Counted from the first letter of the stretch, positions 1 to 8,692 are shown. The stretch is DNA of 43,599 bases from Gemmatimonadota bacterium (GCA_007125125.1 SLDT01000238.1:1-43599), one strand, 5' to 3'. Notes: generated from the letters alone by a model not told the origin. A program made the numbers and translations.

Positions 1-252
1 CGCCTCGGCGGGATCGACGGGGTCGGCCCCTTCGGCCGGGCCGGACGCATCGGGTGCGTCGGCAGCGTCGGCCCGGTCGGGCAGCGCAACCTCGGGCCCG
101 GCGGGAGCGACGGTGGCGGGCTCGCCGGTCGGCAGCGGGCGGTGCGGCTGCTGCGTCGTCCAGCCCCGGGCCAGGAAGGAGCCGGCCACGAGGAGCCCGA
201 CGGCAAGCGCGCCTGCTCCGAGAAGCAGGTTCAAGTCGCTCGATCGCTTCAT
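1..252 (-). CDS. Partial membrane-anchored protein, N-terminus only
   Basis: The leftward frame opens with ATG at 252, behind a GGAGGAG ribosome site (257-263), and runs off the window edge after 84 codons. The visible part has a short basic head (MKRSSD), one hydrophobic segment at about residues 8-28 (LNLLLGAGALAVGLLVAGSF), then a low-complexity linker rich in Ala, Pro, Asp and Gly. This looks like a signal anchor followed by a flexible periplasmic or extracytoplasmic linker, as in SPOR- or TonB-like proteins, but the functional domain lies outside the window, so no function is assigned. It diverges from argJ, and the roughly 200 nt between them must hold both promoters. Confidence 0.7.
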   Translation of the reverse strand, partial: MKRSSDLNLLLGAGALAVGLLVAGSFLARGWTTQQPHRPLPTGEPATVAPAGPEVALPDRADAADAPDASGPAEGADPVDPAEA

Positions 253-449
253 CTGACTCCTCCGGTTGGGGGGCCACACCCGATGCACGCATGCGCCGAA
301 CCTTCAACTTACGGGTGGAGGGCTCCCCGGGCAAACCCTCTGGCGCGCGGTCGGGGATGCTGCGACAGGTTGCGCAGGGAGGGCCCGGGCATCAGCTTCC
401 TCGACCCGGGACACCAAGGGGGGCGGATCGACCGCAGAGGAGACATGCA

Positions 450-1619
450 ATGACGGAACGGGAGAATGGGACAGGGTTCCCGAAGGGGTTTCACGCGGCC
501 ACGGCGCGGGCGGGGCTGAAGCGGGAAGGCGACGACCTCGCCCTCTTCCACTCCGAGGTCCCGGCCACGGCCGCGGCGCTCTTCACGCGGAACCACTTCC
601 CCGGTGCCCCCGTCATCGTCGGACGGGAGCGGGTCAGTTCGGGGCGACTGCAGACCATCGTCGTGAACGCGGGGATCTCGAACGTGGCGACAGGACCAGC
701 GGGGATCGCGGATGCCCGCGAGATGGCCCGCCTCGCGGGAATCGAGACCGGCGTGCCGGAACAGCTCGTCCTTCCGGCATCGACCGGAGTGATCGGGCGC
801 AGGCTCCCGATGGAACAGGTGCGAGACGGAATCACCGGCCTGGGTCGCCGGCTCGGTTCCGATCCCTGGCCCGCGGCGAGGGCGATCATGACGACGGATC
901 GGGTCGCGAAGGTGATCACGGCCAGCGTGGGCGAGGCCAAACTGACCGCAGTGGGCAAGGGCGCAGGAATGATCGCGCCCAACCTTGCCACGATGCTCGT
1001 CTTCCTCTTCACGGACGCCGCGCTCGACCGCACGAACGCCGACCGCATTCTTCGTGGTGCCGCGGAGCGAAGCTTTCAGCTCCTTTCCGTCGACACGGAC
1101 ACGAGCACCTCGGACATGGTTGTTCTCCTGGCCAATGGGCTCGCCGGAGAGGTCGACCCTGAGGCGTTCTCCGATGCGCTCGGGCGCGTCTGCCTCGAGA
1201 TGGCAGAGAGGATCGCCCGGGACGGCGAAGGCGCCACGAAACTCCTGGCGGCTCGGGTGTCGGGCGCCTTTGACGACGGCGAGGCGCGGAAGATTGCGCG
1301 CGCGATCATCGAGAGTCCCCTCGTCAAGACGATGGCCTACGGGGCCGATCCCAACGTCGGCCGGATTCTCATGGCGATCGGCAAGTGTGTCGACTGTCGA
1401 GTCGAGCCCTCCCGTGTCTCTGCCGCCATCCAGGGCGTCGAGGTCATTCGGGAAGGTACGCGCAGCGACTTCTCCGACGCGCAGGTGCGGCGCCTTCTCG
1501 AAGGAGAGGAGGTGCGGATCCAGGTCGAGCTCGGAGTCGGCGGGGGCGAGGGCCTGGCCCTCGGGTGCGACCTGACCGAGGGCTACATCGAGGAGAATGC
1601 TGCCTACGCGTCGACCTGA
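450..1619 (+). CDS. argJ: Bifunctional ornithine acetyltransferase / N-acetylglutamate synthase-like protein (ArgJ family)
   Basis: 389 residues, the usual ArgJ length. ArgJ moves the acetyl group from N-acetylornithine to glutamate in the cyclic arginine pathway; many members also use acetyl-CoA. ArgJ proteins self-cleave before a catalytic Thr, here Ala180/Thr181 in GAGMIAPNLATMLVF. The oxyanion segment STGVIG (111-116), DGEGATK and the YGADPNVGRI block are conserved. The start is the ATG at 450, behind AGAGGAG (436-442); the longer open frame upstream is low-complexity. Oddities: the usual VNSGNANACTG motif reads VNAGISNVATG (72-82), and the C-terminus reads ENAAYAST where INADYTT-like ends are usual. 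No other arginine genes are nearby. Arginine biosynthesis is the likeliest role; a related amino-acid acetyltransferase is possible. Confidence 0.85.
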   Translation: MTERENGTGFPKGFHAATARAGLKREGDDLALFHSEVPATAAALFTRNHFPGAPVIVGRERVSSGRLQTIVVNAGISNVATGPAGIADAREMARLAGIETGVPEQLVLPASTGVIGRRLPMEQVRDGITGLGRRLGSDPWPAARAIMTTDRVAKVITASVGEAKLTAVGKGAGMIAPNLATMLVFLFTDAALDRTNADRILRGAAERSFQLLSVDTDTSTSDMVVLLANGLAGEVDPEAFSDALGRVCLEMAERIARDGEGATKLLAARVSGAFDDGEARKIARAIIESPLVKTMAYGADPNVGRILMAIGKCVDCRVEPSRVSAAIQGVEVIREGTRSDFSDAQVRRLLEGEEVRIQVELGVGGGEGLALGCDLTEGYIEENAAYAST

Positions 1620-1639
1620 CGGGCGATGTGTGCTGGTCT

Positions 1640-1667
1640 TTGCAAGGGCACGGCGTCTTGGTACATT
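1640..1667 (+). promoter_or_regulatory. Candidate sigma-70-like promoter for the cupredoxin gene
   Basis: TTGCAA (1640-1645) and TACATT (1662-1667) are separated by 16 nt in the argJ-cupredoxin gap. Each box matches the sigma-70 consensus at four of six positions. It would leave a leader of about 120 nt. In GC-rich DNA such matches are suggestive only. Confidence 0.25.
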
Positions 1668-1793
1668 GTCATGCTGTGAAGTCAGCAGGAACGGCCTCAG
1701 GAACAGGCCCGCCGAAGAGGAACGGGAGAGCACGGAGTCCCGGAGACCCCTCGGCAAGAATGAACCAGACACCCAGATAAGGACGCGAACATC

Positions 1794-2372
1794 ATGCGAA
1801 TCAAGGTTCTCACCACGGCCCTCCTCTTCGGCCTCGTTGCCTGCGGTGATGGCGAGCCCGCCGACCAGCCGGCGCCCGGTCCGGCTCCCGCGGAGCAGCC
1901 CGCCGCCGAGCCGGGGGTCCTGACCACTGCCGAGTGGTTCGAGGTCGACCACGACGCCCAGACCGTCTCGATCGAGCTGATTGCCGGGACTACTTCCGCG
2001 AACAACTACTGGAACTTCCATGGCCTCTTCGGAGGGCGTGGAGGGATCACGGTCCCGGAGGGGTACACGGTGACCCTCACGCTCGTGAACCGTGACCCGA
2101 ACATGGGCCACTCGGTCGGCGTGGGCGAGCTGATGGCTACCTGGCCGAACAGCTTCACCCAGGTCACCCCGGTCTTCGAGGGTGCGGTCACCTCGAACCC
2201 GACCTCGATGACGGAGTCAACGCTTCCGGGCGAGTCCGAGACGATCACCTTCACGGCCGACCAGGCCGGAGAGTTCGCTCTGATCTGCTACGTGATCGGG
2301 CACGCCGCGTCGGGGATGTGGCTCCCCTTCAACGTCTCTGCCGAGGGCGAGGCGGGCGTCATCACGAGCTGA
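1794..2372 (+). CDS. Sulfocyanin-like blue-copper lipoprotein
   Basis: 192 residues. A short signal peptide ends in LVAC, so Cys17 should be lipidated and the protein membrane-anchored outside the cytoplasm. A Pro/Ala-rich linker (about 22-42) leads to a cupredoxin domain. The type-1 copper ligands can be read as His106 (NMGHSV), Cys165 (LICYVIGH), His170 and Met175. The NNYWNFHGLFGG segment and the VPEGYTVTLTLVN strand resemble sulfocyanins, electron carriers known from archaeal terminal oxidase complexes and also present in bacteria. It probably carries single electrons to or from a respiratory or oxidase partner, none of which is adjacent. AAGGA lies 10 nt before the ATG. The gene has its own strong terminator and is probably monocistronic. 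Confidence 0.85.
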   Translation: MRIKVLTTALLFGLVACGDGEPADQPAPGPAPAEQPAAEPGVLTTAEWFEVDHDAQTVSIELIAGTTSANNYWNFHGLFGGRGGITVPEGYTVTLTLVNRDPNMGHSVGVGELMATWPNSFTQVTPVFEGAVTSNPTSMTESTLPGESETITFTADQAGEFALICYVIGHAASGMWLPFNVSAEGEAGVITS

Positions 2373-2412
2373 ACCCGCTCCCCGGACGAACGAGTCCGAG
2401 GGCCGGATTCTG

Positions 2413-2451
2413 GGGCCACGCCATCTTCGGATGGCGTGGCCCTTTTTTTTT
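2413..2451 (+). terminator. Intrinsic terminator with UUCG tetraloop
   Basis: A perfect 13-bp stem (2413-2425 with 2430-2442) is closed by a TTCG loop in the very stable C(UUCG)G context and followed by nine Ts (2443-2451). It lies 40 nt after the cupredoxin stop and closes that transcript. Confidence 0.95.
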
Positions 2452-2556
2452 CTTGCGGGTCGGGTCTGGACGATCGTGCCGGTGACCCCCTACTTTGCCC
2501 GTTTCAACCTTGCCTGGCCCGACGTGCGGGCCCCTCTGCCCCAACCCCCGGTACTC

Positions 2557-4164
2557 GTGACCCCGAGATCCAGGAAGTCGTCGGCCGTCGCAGTCTTCTC
2601 GCTCCTGCTCGCCGCATCGTGCATCCAGCCGGCATCGGACGGCCGGATGGCGGAGGACCCATGGACGCTGAGAGCCGAGAGAACCGGCTTCGAGGAAACC
2701 GCAACCTACGACGAGGTGGTGCAGCTCCTGGAGCGGGCAGCCACGGTCCACCCCGGGTTGCACCTGACCCGATTCGGATACTCGAACGAAGGTCGGGCTC
2801 TCCCTCTTCTGGTTGCGGGTCCGGTCCGTGACGGCTCGCCGGAAGCGGTCAGGGAGGCGGAGGTTCCAGTCGTGTATCTCCAGGGGAACATCCATGCCGG
2901 GGAGGTCGCGGGCAAGGAGGCTCTCCTCCGTCTTGTGCGTTCGCTGGCCCTCCGGGAGCAGGAGGCCCTCCTGCGGGAGGTGGTCCTCCTGATCGGCCCC
3001 ATCTACAACGCGGACGGAAACGAGCGCATCGACCTCCGGAACCGTCCGCGCCAGCATGGGCCGATCGCCGGAATGGGCACCCGTGCAAACGCGCAGGGGC
3101 TCGATCTGAACCGGGACCAGATGAAGCTCGACTCGCCGGAGGGACGCTCCCTTGCCTGGTTGCTGACGAACTTCGATCCTCATGTCTTCATCGACCTGCA
3201 CACGACGAACGGCACGAGACACGCGTACCACCTGACTTACTCGCCTCCGCTTCATCCTGCCACGCCGGGGTCGATCGACGTTCTTCTGCGCGATCGTCTC
3301 TTCCCCGAGGTCACGGCCCGGATCGCGGAGCGGTGGGGATGGCACTTCTGGCACTACGGAAACACTTCCGTCCGCCAGGGGCAGCGGGGCTGGTACACCT
3401 TCGACCATCGTCCCCGCTTCGTCACGAACTATGCCGGTCTCCGCAACCGGATCGGCATTCTGAGCGAGGCCTACAGCTACGCCACATTCGAAGATCGGAT
3501 CCTGGCCACGGAGCGTTTCGTGGACGAGATCCTGCGGTGGATCCGGAATCACCCGGACGAGGTCCGTCGGGTCGTGGCGGACGAGGATGCGCGCGACCTG
3601 CGCGGCGAGAGCATCCCGGTGCGGGCGGGGTTCCCGGCGACGGCCCCGGACCATGTCATCCTCATGGGCGATGTCGAGGAGGAGGTCCACCCGTGGACGG
3701 GACAGGTGATCCTGAGGCGGACGGACGAGGTGCGCGAAGACCCGATGCCGGCTCACATCTCCTTCGAGGGCATCGAGTGGGAGGTAGTACCGGAGGCCTA
3801 TTACTTTCCTGCGGGGCTCTCCGTGCTCGTGGACCGCCTCCGAGCGCACGGGGTGCGACTCGAGGCCTCGGACGCACCGGCCGGCGAACGGCTCGAGAGC
3901 TTCCTGGTTGGCAGCGTGCAACGGGCCGCACAGCCCTTCCAGGGGCGAAACGAGGTCACGGTGACCGGCGTCTGGGGGGTGGCCCCGGACGAGCTGGATC
4001 CCGGGGACTGGTGGCGGGTGCCGATGGACCAGCCCCTGGCCCGGCTTGCCTTCCTCCTGATCGAGCCGAGGGCCGACGACGGCTTCCTGAACTGGGGGCT
4101 GCTCGACGCCTGGGTCGAGGCGGGCGTGCACTATCCGGTGCTGCGGCGGGCGGCCGCCCAATGA
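2557..4164 (+). CDS. Exported zinc carboxypeptidase, M14 family, lipoprotein
   Basis: 535 residues from a GTG start. The frame is open back to 2431, but that would begin inside the terminator stem; starting at 2557 gives a clean signal peptide (basic MTPRSRK, hydrophobic core, LAAS-Cys22 lipobox). M14 zinc ligands are His113 and Glu116 (GNIHAGE) and His215 (IDLHTTNG). Asn185-Arg186 (DLNRD) matches the substrate-carboxylate site, and the Glu in ILSEAYSY fits the catalytic base. The roughly 200-residue C-terminal part after the peptidase is unassigned. It probably trims C-terminal residues from peptides outside the cytoplasm. The next gene starts 28 nt downstream, so co-transcription is possible. 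Confidence 0.88.
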   Translation: MTPRSRKSSAVAVFSLLLAASCIQPASDGRMAEDPWTLRAERTGFEETATYDEVVQLLERAATVHPGLHLTRFGYSNEGRALPLLVAGPVRDGSPEAVREAEVPVVYLQGNIHAGEVAGKEALLRLVRSLALREQEALLREVVLLIGPIYNADGNERIDLRNRPRQHGPIAGMGTRANAQGLDLNRDQMKLDSPEGRSLAWLLTNFDPHVFIDLHTTNGTRHAYHLTYSPPLHPATPGSIDVLLRDRLFPEVTARIAERWGWHFWHYGNTSVRQGQRGWYTFDHRPRFVTNYAGLRNRIGILSEAYSYATFEDRILATERFVDEILRWIRNHPDEVRRVVADEDARDLRGESIPVRAGFPATAPDHVILMGDVEEEVHPWTGQVILRRTDEVREDPMPAHISFEGIEWEVVPEAYYFPAGLSVLVDRLRAHGVRLEASDAPAGERLESFLVGSVQRAAQPFQGRNEVTVTGVWGVAPDELDPGDWWRVPMDQPLARLAFLLIEPRADDGFLNWGLLDAWVEAGVHYPVLRRAAAQ

Positions 4165-4191
4165 GATGACCCTTTCAGGAGTTGGCTGACC

Positions 4192-6120
4192 ATGGGCCAG
4201 AATGTCGAGAACGCGGACCTGAAGCCGGAGGCGATTCGTGCGTTCACGAAGTCGATCCTCCGGGATCTGAGTGCCCTCGAGACGATGCTTCGGGAGGGGC
4301 TGATCGAGGATGGAGTGCGGCGGTTCGGAGCCGAGCAGGAGTTCTTTCTGGCAGGACGGGGCTGGCGGCCGGCTCCGGTGGCCCTCGAAGTCCTGGACCG
4401 TGTCGAGGGAGAGCCCTTCACGACCGAGCTCGCCCTCTTCAACCTGGAGGCGAACCTGCCCCCGTTTCTCCTGAAGGGGTCGAACCTGTCGGCCCTCGAG
4501 GCCGAGACGGAGCGCCTGGTGCGAGCGGCGAGGGAGGCAGCGAATGCCGAGGGGGCCGAGGTAGTCCTGACGGGGTGTCTGCCGACGCTCGTGAAGTCGG
4601 ATCTCACCCTCGAGCAGATCACGCCAAAGGCCCGCTACTTCACATTGAACGAGGCGCTCACGACACTTCGAGGAGGGGAGTACCACCTCCGGATCGAGGG
4701 GAGCGACGAGCTGCACCTCCGACACGATTCCGTGATGCTCGAGGCCTGCAACACGAGCTGCCAGGTTCACCTCCAGACAGGGCCCTCGGAGTTCCCGAGG
4801 CTCTACAACGCCGCCCAGCTCGCGACGGCCCCCGTTCTCGCGGCGGCGGTGAACTCGCCGCTGCTCTTCGGAAAGCGCCTCTGGGCCGAAACCCGGATCG
4901 CCCTCTTTCAGCAGTCTCTCGACACGCGCTCGGCCACCCCGTACATGCGTGACCTGAGTCCGAGGGTGCGGTTCGGTGACCAGTGGCTCGAGGGGAGTGT
5001 GACGACCCTCTTCGAGGAAGACCTAGCGCGGTTCCGCGTGCTCATGGCGGGCCCGGTGGACGAGGACCCGTTCGAGGCGCTCAGGATGGGGCGCCCACCG
5101 CGCCTCCAGGCCCTGCAGCTCTACAACAGCACGATCTATCGGTGGAACCGGCCCTGCTACGGGGTCGGAGAGGGGAAGCCGCACGTGCGGATCGAGTGCA
5201 GGGCCCTTCCTTCGGGTCCGACCGTGCACGATGAGGTCGCGAACGCGGCCTTCTGGATCGGGCTGACCCTTGGGGTGGCCGATCTCTACGGTGACCTGAC
5301 GGAGCGGATGGCCTTCTCGAATGTGAAGTCGAACTTCCTGCATGCGGCGCGATATGGCCTGAACGCCGGCCTGCGCTGGGTCGATGGCCGCACCGTGGGT
5401 GCACCGGAGCTGATCCTCGAGACACTCCTGCCGATCGCTGCTTCGGGCCTGCGGGCAGGCGGGGTGGATGAAGCGGAGATCGACCGATACCTGACGACGA
5501 TCGAGGCCCGGGTTGCGTCGGGCCAGACCGGGAGTGAGTGGGCCATGCGTTCGCTGGCCGCAATGGAGGGGACGGGCACCCTCTCCGAGCGACTGGCGGC
5601 GATCACGAGTGCAACCGTGCGCCGGCAGCAGGAAGGAGGAGGACCCGTCCACACCTGGTCCTTGGCCCGTCTCGAGGAGGCCGGGGGCTGGACGCATGCG
5701 TACACCCGGGTCGAGCAGTACATGACCACGGACCCCGTGACCGTGAACGAGAGCGAGCTCGTCGACCTCGTCGCCTTCGTGATGGAGCGGGAAAAGATCC
5801 GGCACATTCCCGTCGAGGACAGTGACCACCGGCTCGTGGGGCTGGTCTCCTACCGATCGCTCCTGCGCTACTTCGTGGACAGCGACGCTGCCGGATCCAG
5901 CGAAACGCCGCCCGTGCGCGAGGTCATGGAGACGGAGCTCGTCACCGTGGCCCCGGACACCCTGACTCTCGATGCGATCGATCTCATGCGCGATCGCGCC
6001 ATTTCCTGCCTCCCGGTCGTTCGGGGAGGGAAGCTGGTGGGGCTCGTCACGGAGCGACACTTCATGCCGATCGCCTACGAACTCCTCGAGGAGCGCCTGC
6101 GGCGCGACGAGGGGCCATGA
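4192..6120 (+). CDS. GCS2-type glutamate-cysteine ligase-like enzyme fused to a CBS-domain pair
   Basis: 642 residues. Residues about 20-460 resemble the GCS2 carboxylate-amine ligase family: GAEQEFFL near the N-terminus, a mid-region LHLRHDSVMLEACNTSCQVH block, and RIECRALPSGPTVHDEVANAA. Such enzymes join an amino acid to a carboxylate using ATP, as in gamma-glutamylcysteine synthesis. Residues about 505-640 are two CBS motifs, starting near YMTTDPVTV and VMETELVTV, a module that usually binds adenine nucleotides and regulates the attached domain. I infer a ligase gated by adenylate energy state. No glutathione synthetase or bacillithiol/ergothioneine gene is adjacent, so the amine substrate is unknown. 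It begins 28 nt after the M14 gene. Confidence 0.8.
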   Translation: MGQNVENADLKPEAIRAFTKSILRDLSALETMLREGLIEDGVRRFGAEQEFFLAGRGWRPAPVALEVLDRVEGEPFTTELALFNLEANLPPFLLKGSNLSALEAETERLVRAAREAANAEGAEVVLTGCLPTLVKSDLTLEQITPKARYFTLNEALTTLRGGEYHLRIEGSDELHLRHDSVMLEACNTSCQVHLQTGPSEFPRLYNAAQLATAPVLAAAVNSPLLFGKRLWAETRIALFQQSLDTRSATPYMRDLSPRVRFGDQWLEGSVTTLFEEDLARFRVLMAGPVDEDPFEALRMGRPPRLQALQLYNSTIYRWNRPCYGVGEGKPHVRIECRALPSGPTVHDEVANAAFWIGLTLGVADLYGDLTERMAFSNVKSNFLHAARYGLNAGLRWVDGRTVGAPELILETLLPIAASGLRAGGVDEAEIDRYLTTIEARVASGQTGSEWAMRSLAAMEGTGTLSERLAAITSATVRRQQEGGGPVHTWSLARLEEAGGWTHAYTRVEQYMTTDPVTVNESELVDLVAFVMEREKIRHIPVEDSDHRLVGLVSYRSLLRYFVDSDAAGSSETPPVREVMETELVTVAPDTLTLDAIDLMRDRAISCLPVVRGGKLVGLVTERHFMPIAYELLEERLRRDEGP

Positions 6121-6186
6121 CCCGGCTCCCATCGGACTGACGGATGCTTCCTTCGCGGGTCGGCGGCCGCGGGGCGGTGGCCCGGT

Positions 6187-7680
6187 TCAGTTGGCTGGCA
6201 CGGTTCGATCGCGAGACCAGGCGCGCAGGCTCTGGATCTGCTCGCGCGCGGTGACGGAGAGGGGGCGCGTCGCCGCGGCCTCCGCGAGAAGCAGTTCGGT
6301 GTCGAAGGGCTTCCCGCCGGCGAAGGCCGCGTGGAGTCCCGAGACCACGACCTGCTCGAGCTCCGCGCCCGAGAACCCCTCGGTCGCCGCGGCGACGCGC
6401 GCGGCATCGATCGACGCCGGGTCTCGCCCCCGCCGGGCCAGGTGAATCCGGAGGATCTCCGTGCGAGCCTCCGTACCGGGGAGGTCCACGAAGAAGACCT
6501 CGTCGAAGCGCCCCTTTCGCAGGAGCTCGGGGGGGAGCTGGTCGACCTGGTTCGCCGTGGCCAGGACGAAGACCGGTTCGCGCCGCTCCTGGAGCCAGTT
6601 CAGAAAACGCCCGAGGATGCGCCTCGAGACCCCACCGTCTTCATTCCCGCCCTGGGCGAAGGCCTTTTCGATCTCATCGATCCAGAGCACGACCGGCGCC
6701 ATGCGCCCCGCAAGGCGGAGCGCCCGTTCGAGGTTCCGCTCCGTCTCTCCGATGTAGCGGTTGTAGAGCCCTGCCGGATCAAGCCGCAGGAGAGGAAGGC
6801 TCCACTCCGTCGCCACCGCCCGCGCACAGAGGCTCTTGCCGCACCCGGGGACTCCGGTGAGAAGCAGCCCCTTCGGGAACTCGAGGCCGAAGGCGCGAGC
6901 TCCCTCGGGATCGCGGACGAGGGCGGTGCGTCTCCGAAGCCAGCCCTTCAACCCGGCAAGGTCGGCCACCTCGGCGAGTTCGTAGTTGGCCGGGGTGTAC
7001 TCGAGGACGCCCTCCCGTTCGATGATGCGCCGCTTGTGGTTCGAGATCACCGCGAGGTCGTCGGCCGTGAGCCGTCCGTCTTCGAGGATGGCCCGGGTCA
7101 GGAGCTTCTCGGCCTCCATCAGGGTGAGCCCCTGGAGTTGCCCGAGGAGCCGATCGAACTCGGTCCGGGTGAGTGCCACATCGACCTGCTGTCGGCCCTG
7201 CAGGTCTCGGACGATGCGCGCGAGGAGTTCCCGCAGTTCTTCCCTTCCCGGGGCGGGGAGCTCGACCGGGGCGAGCCTCGATCGGAGTCCGGGTGGAAGC
7301 TCGATTCCCTCGCCGACGAGGAGGATCCCGGCTCCGAGTGTCTCGAGCCTGTCCAGCGCCTCCCGGAACTTTGCCTGCAGGAGCGAGCTTCCGGGGAGCT
7401 CCGCCTCGATGCCCTCCAGGAGGTAGAGCGCGCCCTGATCGGCGGCGGCGATGTGGCGGAGGGCCCGCTCGAGCTCCCGTGTTTCGTAGATCGCTCCTTC
7501 CCGGTCGAGGCGCATGAGTCCCCGCGCACGGGACCAACGAAAGAGGGGCAGCCCCATCCGATCCGCGAGGAGTTCCACGAGCGTGCCCACCCGACTCCGA
7601 TCCTCGCTCGGGATCAGGAGAAGGGGGTGTCGTGAGCGCAGGAGGAGCTCCGCATCGCGAAGGGGATCCTGGAGCGCCAT
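6187..7680 (-). CDS. AAA+ ATPase, Ycf46-like
   Basis: 497 residues. An N-terminal domain (about 1-200) resembles a degenerate P-loop module in which the Walker A is not recognisable. The C-terminal AAA+ domain is complete: Walker A GVPGCGKS (276-283), Walker B VVLWIDEIEKA (330-340), sensor-1 ATAN (374-377), arginine-finger region RKGRFDE (388-394), then a lid helix with GFSGAELEQ. This two-lobed layout matches Ycf46-type ATPases of cyanobacteria and chloroplasts, which have been linked to inorganic carbon use; other bacteria carry relatives of unknown role. Gene start: ATG behind a purine-rich GAGGGGGG. It follows the MscS gene by 10 nt on the same strand and is probably co-transcribed with it. 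Confidence 0.85.
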   Translation of the reverse strand: MALQDPLRDAELLLRSRHPLLLIPSEDRSRVGTLVELLADRMGLPLFRWSRARGLMRLDREGAIYETRELERALRHIAAADQGALYLLEGIEAELPGSSLLQAKFREALDRLETLGAGILLVGEGIELPPGLRSRLAPVELPAPGREELRELLARIVRDLQGRQQVDVALTRTEFDRLLGQLQGLTLMEAEKLLTRAILEDGRLTADDLAVISNHKRRIIEREGVLEYTPANYELAEVADLAGLKGWLRRRTALVRDPEGARAFGLEFPKGLLLTGVPGCGKSLCARAVATEWSLPLLRLDPAGLYNRYIGETERNLERALRLAGRMAPVVLWIDEIEKAFAQGGNEDGGVSRRILGRFLNWLQERREPVFVLATANQVDQLPPELLRKGRFDEVFFVDLPGTEARTEILRIHLARRGRDPASIDAARVAAATEGFSGAELEQVVVSGLHAAFAGGKPFDTELLLAEAAATRPLSVTAREQIQSLRAWSRDRTVPAN

Positions 7681-7690
7681 CAGCCCCCCC

Positions 7691-8692
7691 TCAACTCGCC
7701 CGCGGGAGGCGGGTCAGCGCCTCCTCGACGGGCGGGTCGAAGTGCAGGTCGATTTGCGGGAAGGCGATCTCGATTCCGTCTTCCTTGAAGGCCCACCAGA
7801 TCGCTTCTCGAAGGGCCGAGGCGAGCCTCGGACTCGTCCAGGCATCCGCGCTCCAGATCGATACCTGCCAGTCGACCGTGGAGTCACCGAAGTCGACGAG
7901 GAGCACGACGGGGTCACGGGATGGGTCCCGGCTCGGCACACTCTCGGCAGCCCGCATGAGCGCAGCGCGCACCTGCCTCATGTCCGACTCGTACGAGACC
8001 CCCACATCGGCGCGCACCCGATAGAGCGGGTCTTCGAGGGTGAAATTCTTCACGGTGGACTGCACGAGGGAGGCGTTCGGTATGATAATCTCCTCCTCGT
8101 CGCGCGTGCGTGCGATTGTCGTGCGAATCCCCATCTTGAGTACCCGGACCACTCGGCCCTCGACCTCCACGATGTCGCCCGGCTTGATCGCCCGCTCGAT
8201 GAGCAGGATCAGCCCCGAGACGAAGTTCTGCGCGATGTTCTGCATCGCGAAACCGATACCGACCGCGAAGATCGCACCCGCCGCGAAAAGCGCACTCAGG
8301 TTGATCCCGACCTCGGTGATCGCGATCGAAAGCCCGATCGCCATGACCGTGTAATGCAGGAGCCGCTTCGTGATCGCCGTGGTTCCCGGGTCGGTGACCC
8401 CGCGCGCCCTGAAGGTTCGGTCGAGCCCCCGCTGGAGCACGTTCGAGATCCACCAGGTCGCGACGATCATGATGCCTACGATAAGAATCGTCGTCACCGT
8501 GACATACTGGTCTCCCACGGGGAAGAGCGGGTAGTTCAGCACCGTGTGCACGATCTCCGCGAACTCGCCGAAGCCGAGGTCCGCGAGGAACGTCGAGACG
8601 ACCTCGGTCTCGGCTGGGAGTTCGGGATCGACCTCCTGTTCCTGAGCCGGAGCGGCTCCGAAGAGGAGTCCTGAGGGAGCGAATGGTGCCAT
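7691..8692 (-). CDS. Small-conductance mechanosensitive channel, MscS family
   Basis: 333 residues. Three membrane segments can be read: about 62-82 (TILIVGIMIVATWWI), 108-130 (LLHYTVMAIGLSIAI) and the pore helix from about 131 (SALFAAGAIFAVGIGFAMQNIAQNFVSG), whose Gly/Ala pattern and QNIAQNFVSGL sequence are typical of MscS TM3. The beta domain has IKPGDIVEV and IIIPNASL. A cytoplasmic C-terminal domain follows. It should open when membrane tension rises and release solutes during hypo-osmotic shock. A GGAGG site precedes the ATG. Upstream partner in the leftward cluster: the aminotransferase, about 80 nt away; downstream: the AAA+ ATPase, 10 nt away. Confidence 0.9.
   Translation of the reverse strand: MAPFAPSGLLFGAAPAQEQEVDPELPAETEVVSTFLADLGFGEFAEIVHTVLNYPLFPVGDQYVTVTTILIVGIMIVATWWISNVLQRGLDRTFRARGVTDPGTTAITKRLLHYTVMAIGLSIAITEVGINLSALFAAGAIFAVGIGFAMQNIAQNFVSGLILLIERAIKPGDIVEVEGRVVRVLKMGIRTTIARTRDEEEIIIPNASLVQSTVKNFTLEDPLYRVRADVGVSYESDMRQVRAALMRAAESVPSRDPSRDPVVLLVDFGDSTVDWQVSIWSADAWTSPRLASALREAIWWAFKEDGIEIAFPQIDLHFDPPVEEALTRLPRAS

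Noticed and set aside
54-449. N-terminal extension of the argJ frame by 132 residues
   Set aside because: It is Arg/Ala/Gly-rich, lies opposite the leftward N-terminal gene with its own ribosome site, and argJ has a clear start at 450 with AGAGGAG.
445-453. Two-codon mini-ORF (ATG CAA TGA) overlapping the argJ start, as a possible leader peptide
   Set aside because: It is only 2 nt from the ribosome site and has no attenuator structure; probably chance.
2431-2556. Longer M14 peptidase from ATG at 2431
   Set aside because: That ATG is inside the terminator stem and the added 42 residues spoil the lipoprotein signal that starts at GTG 2557.
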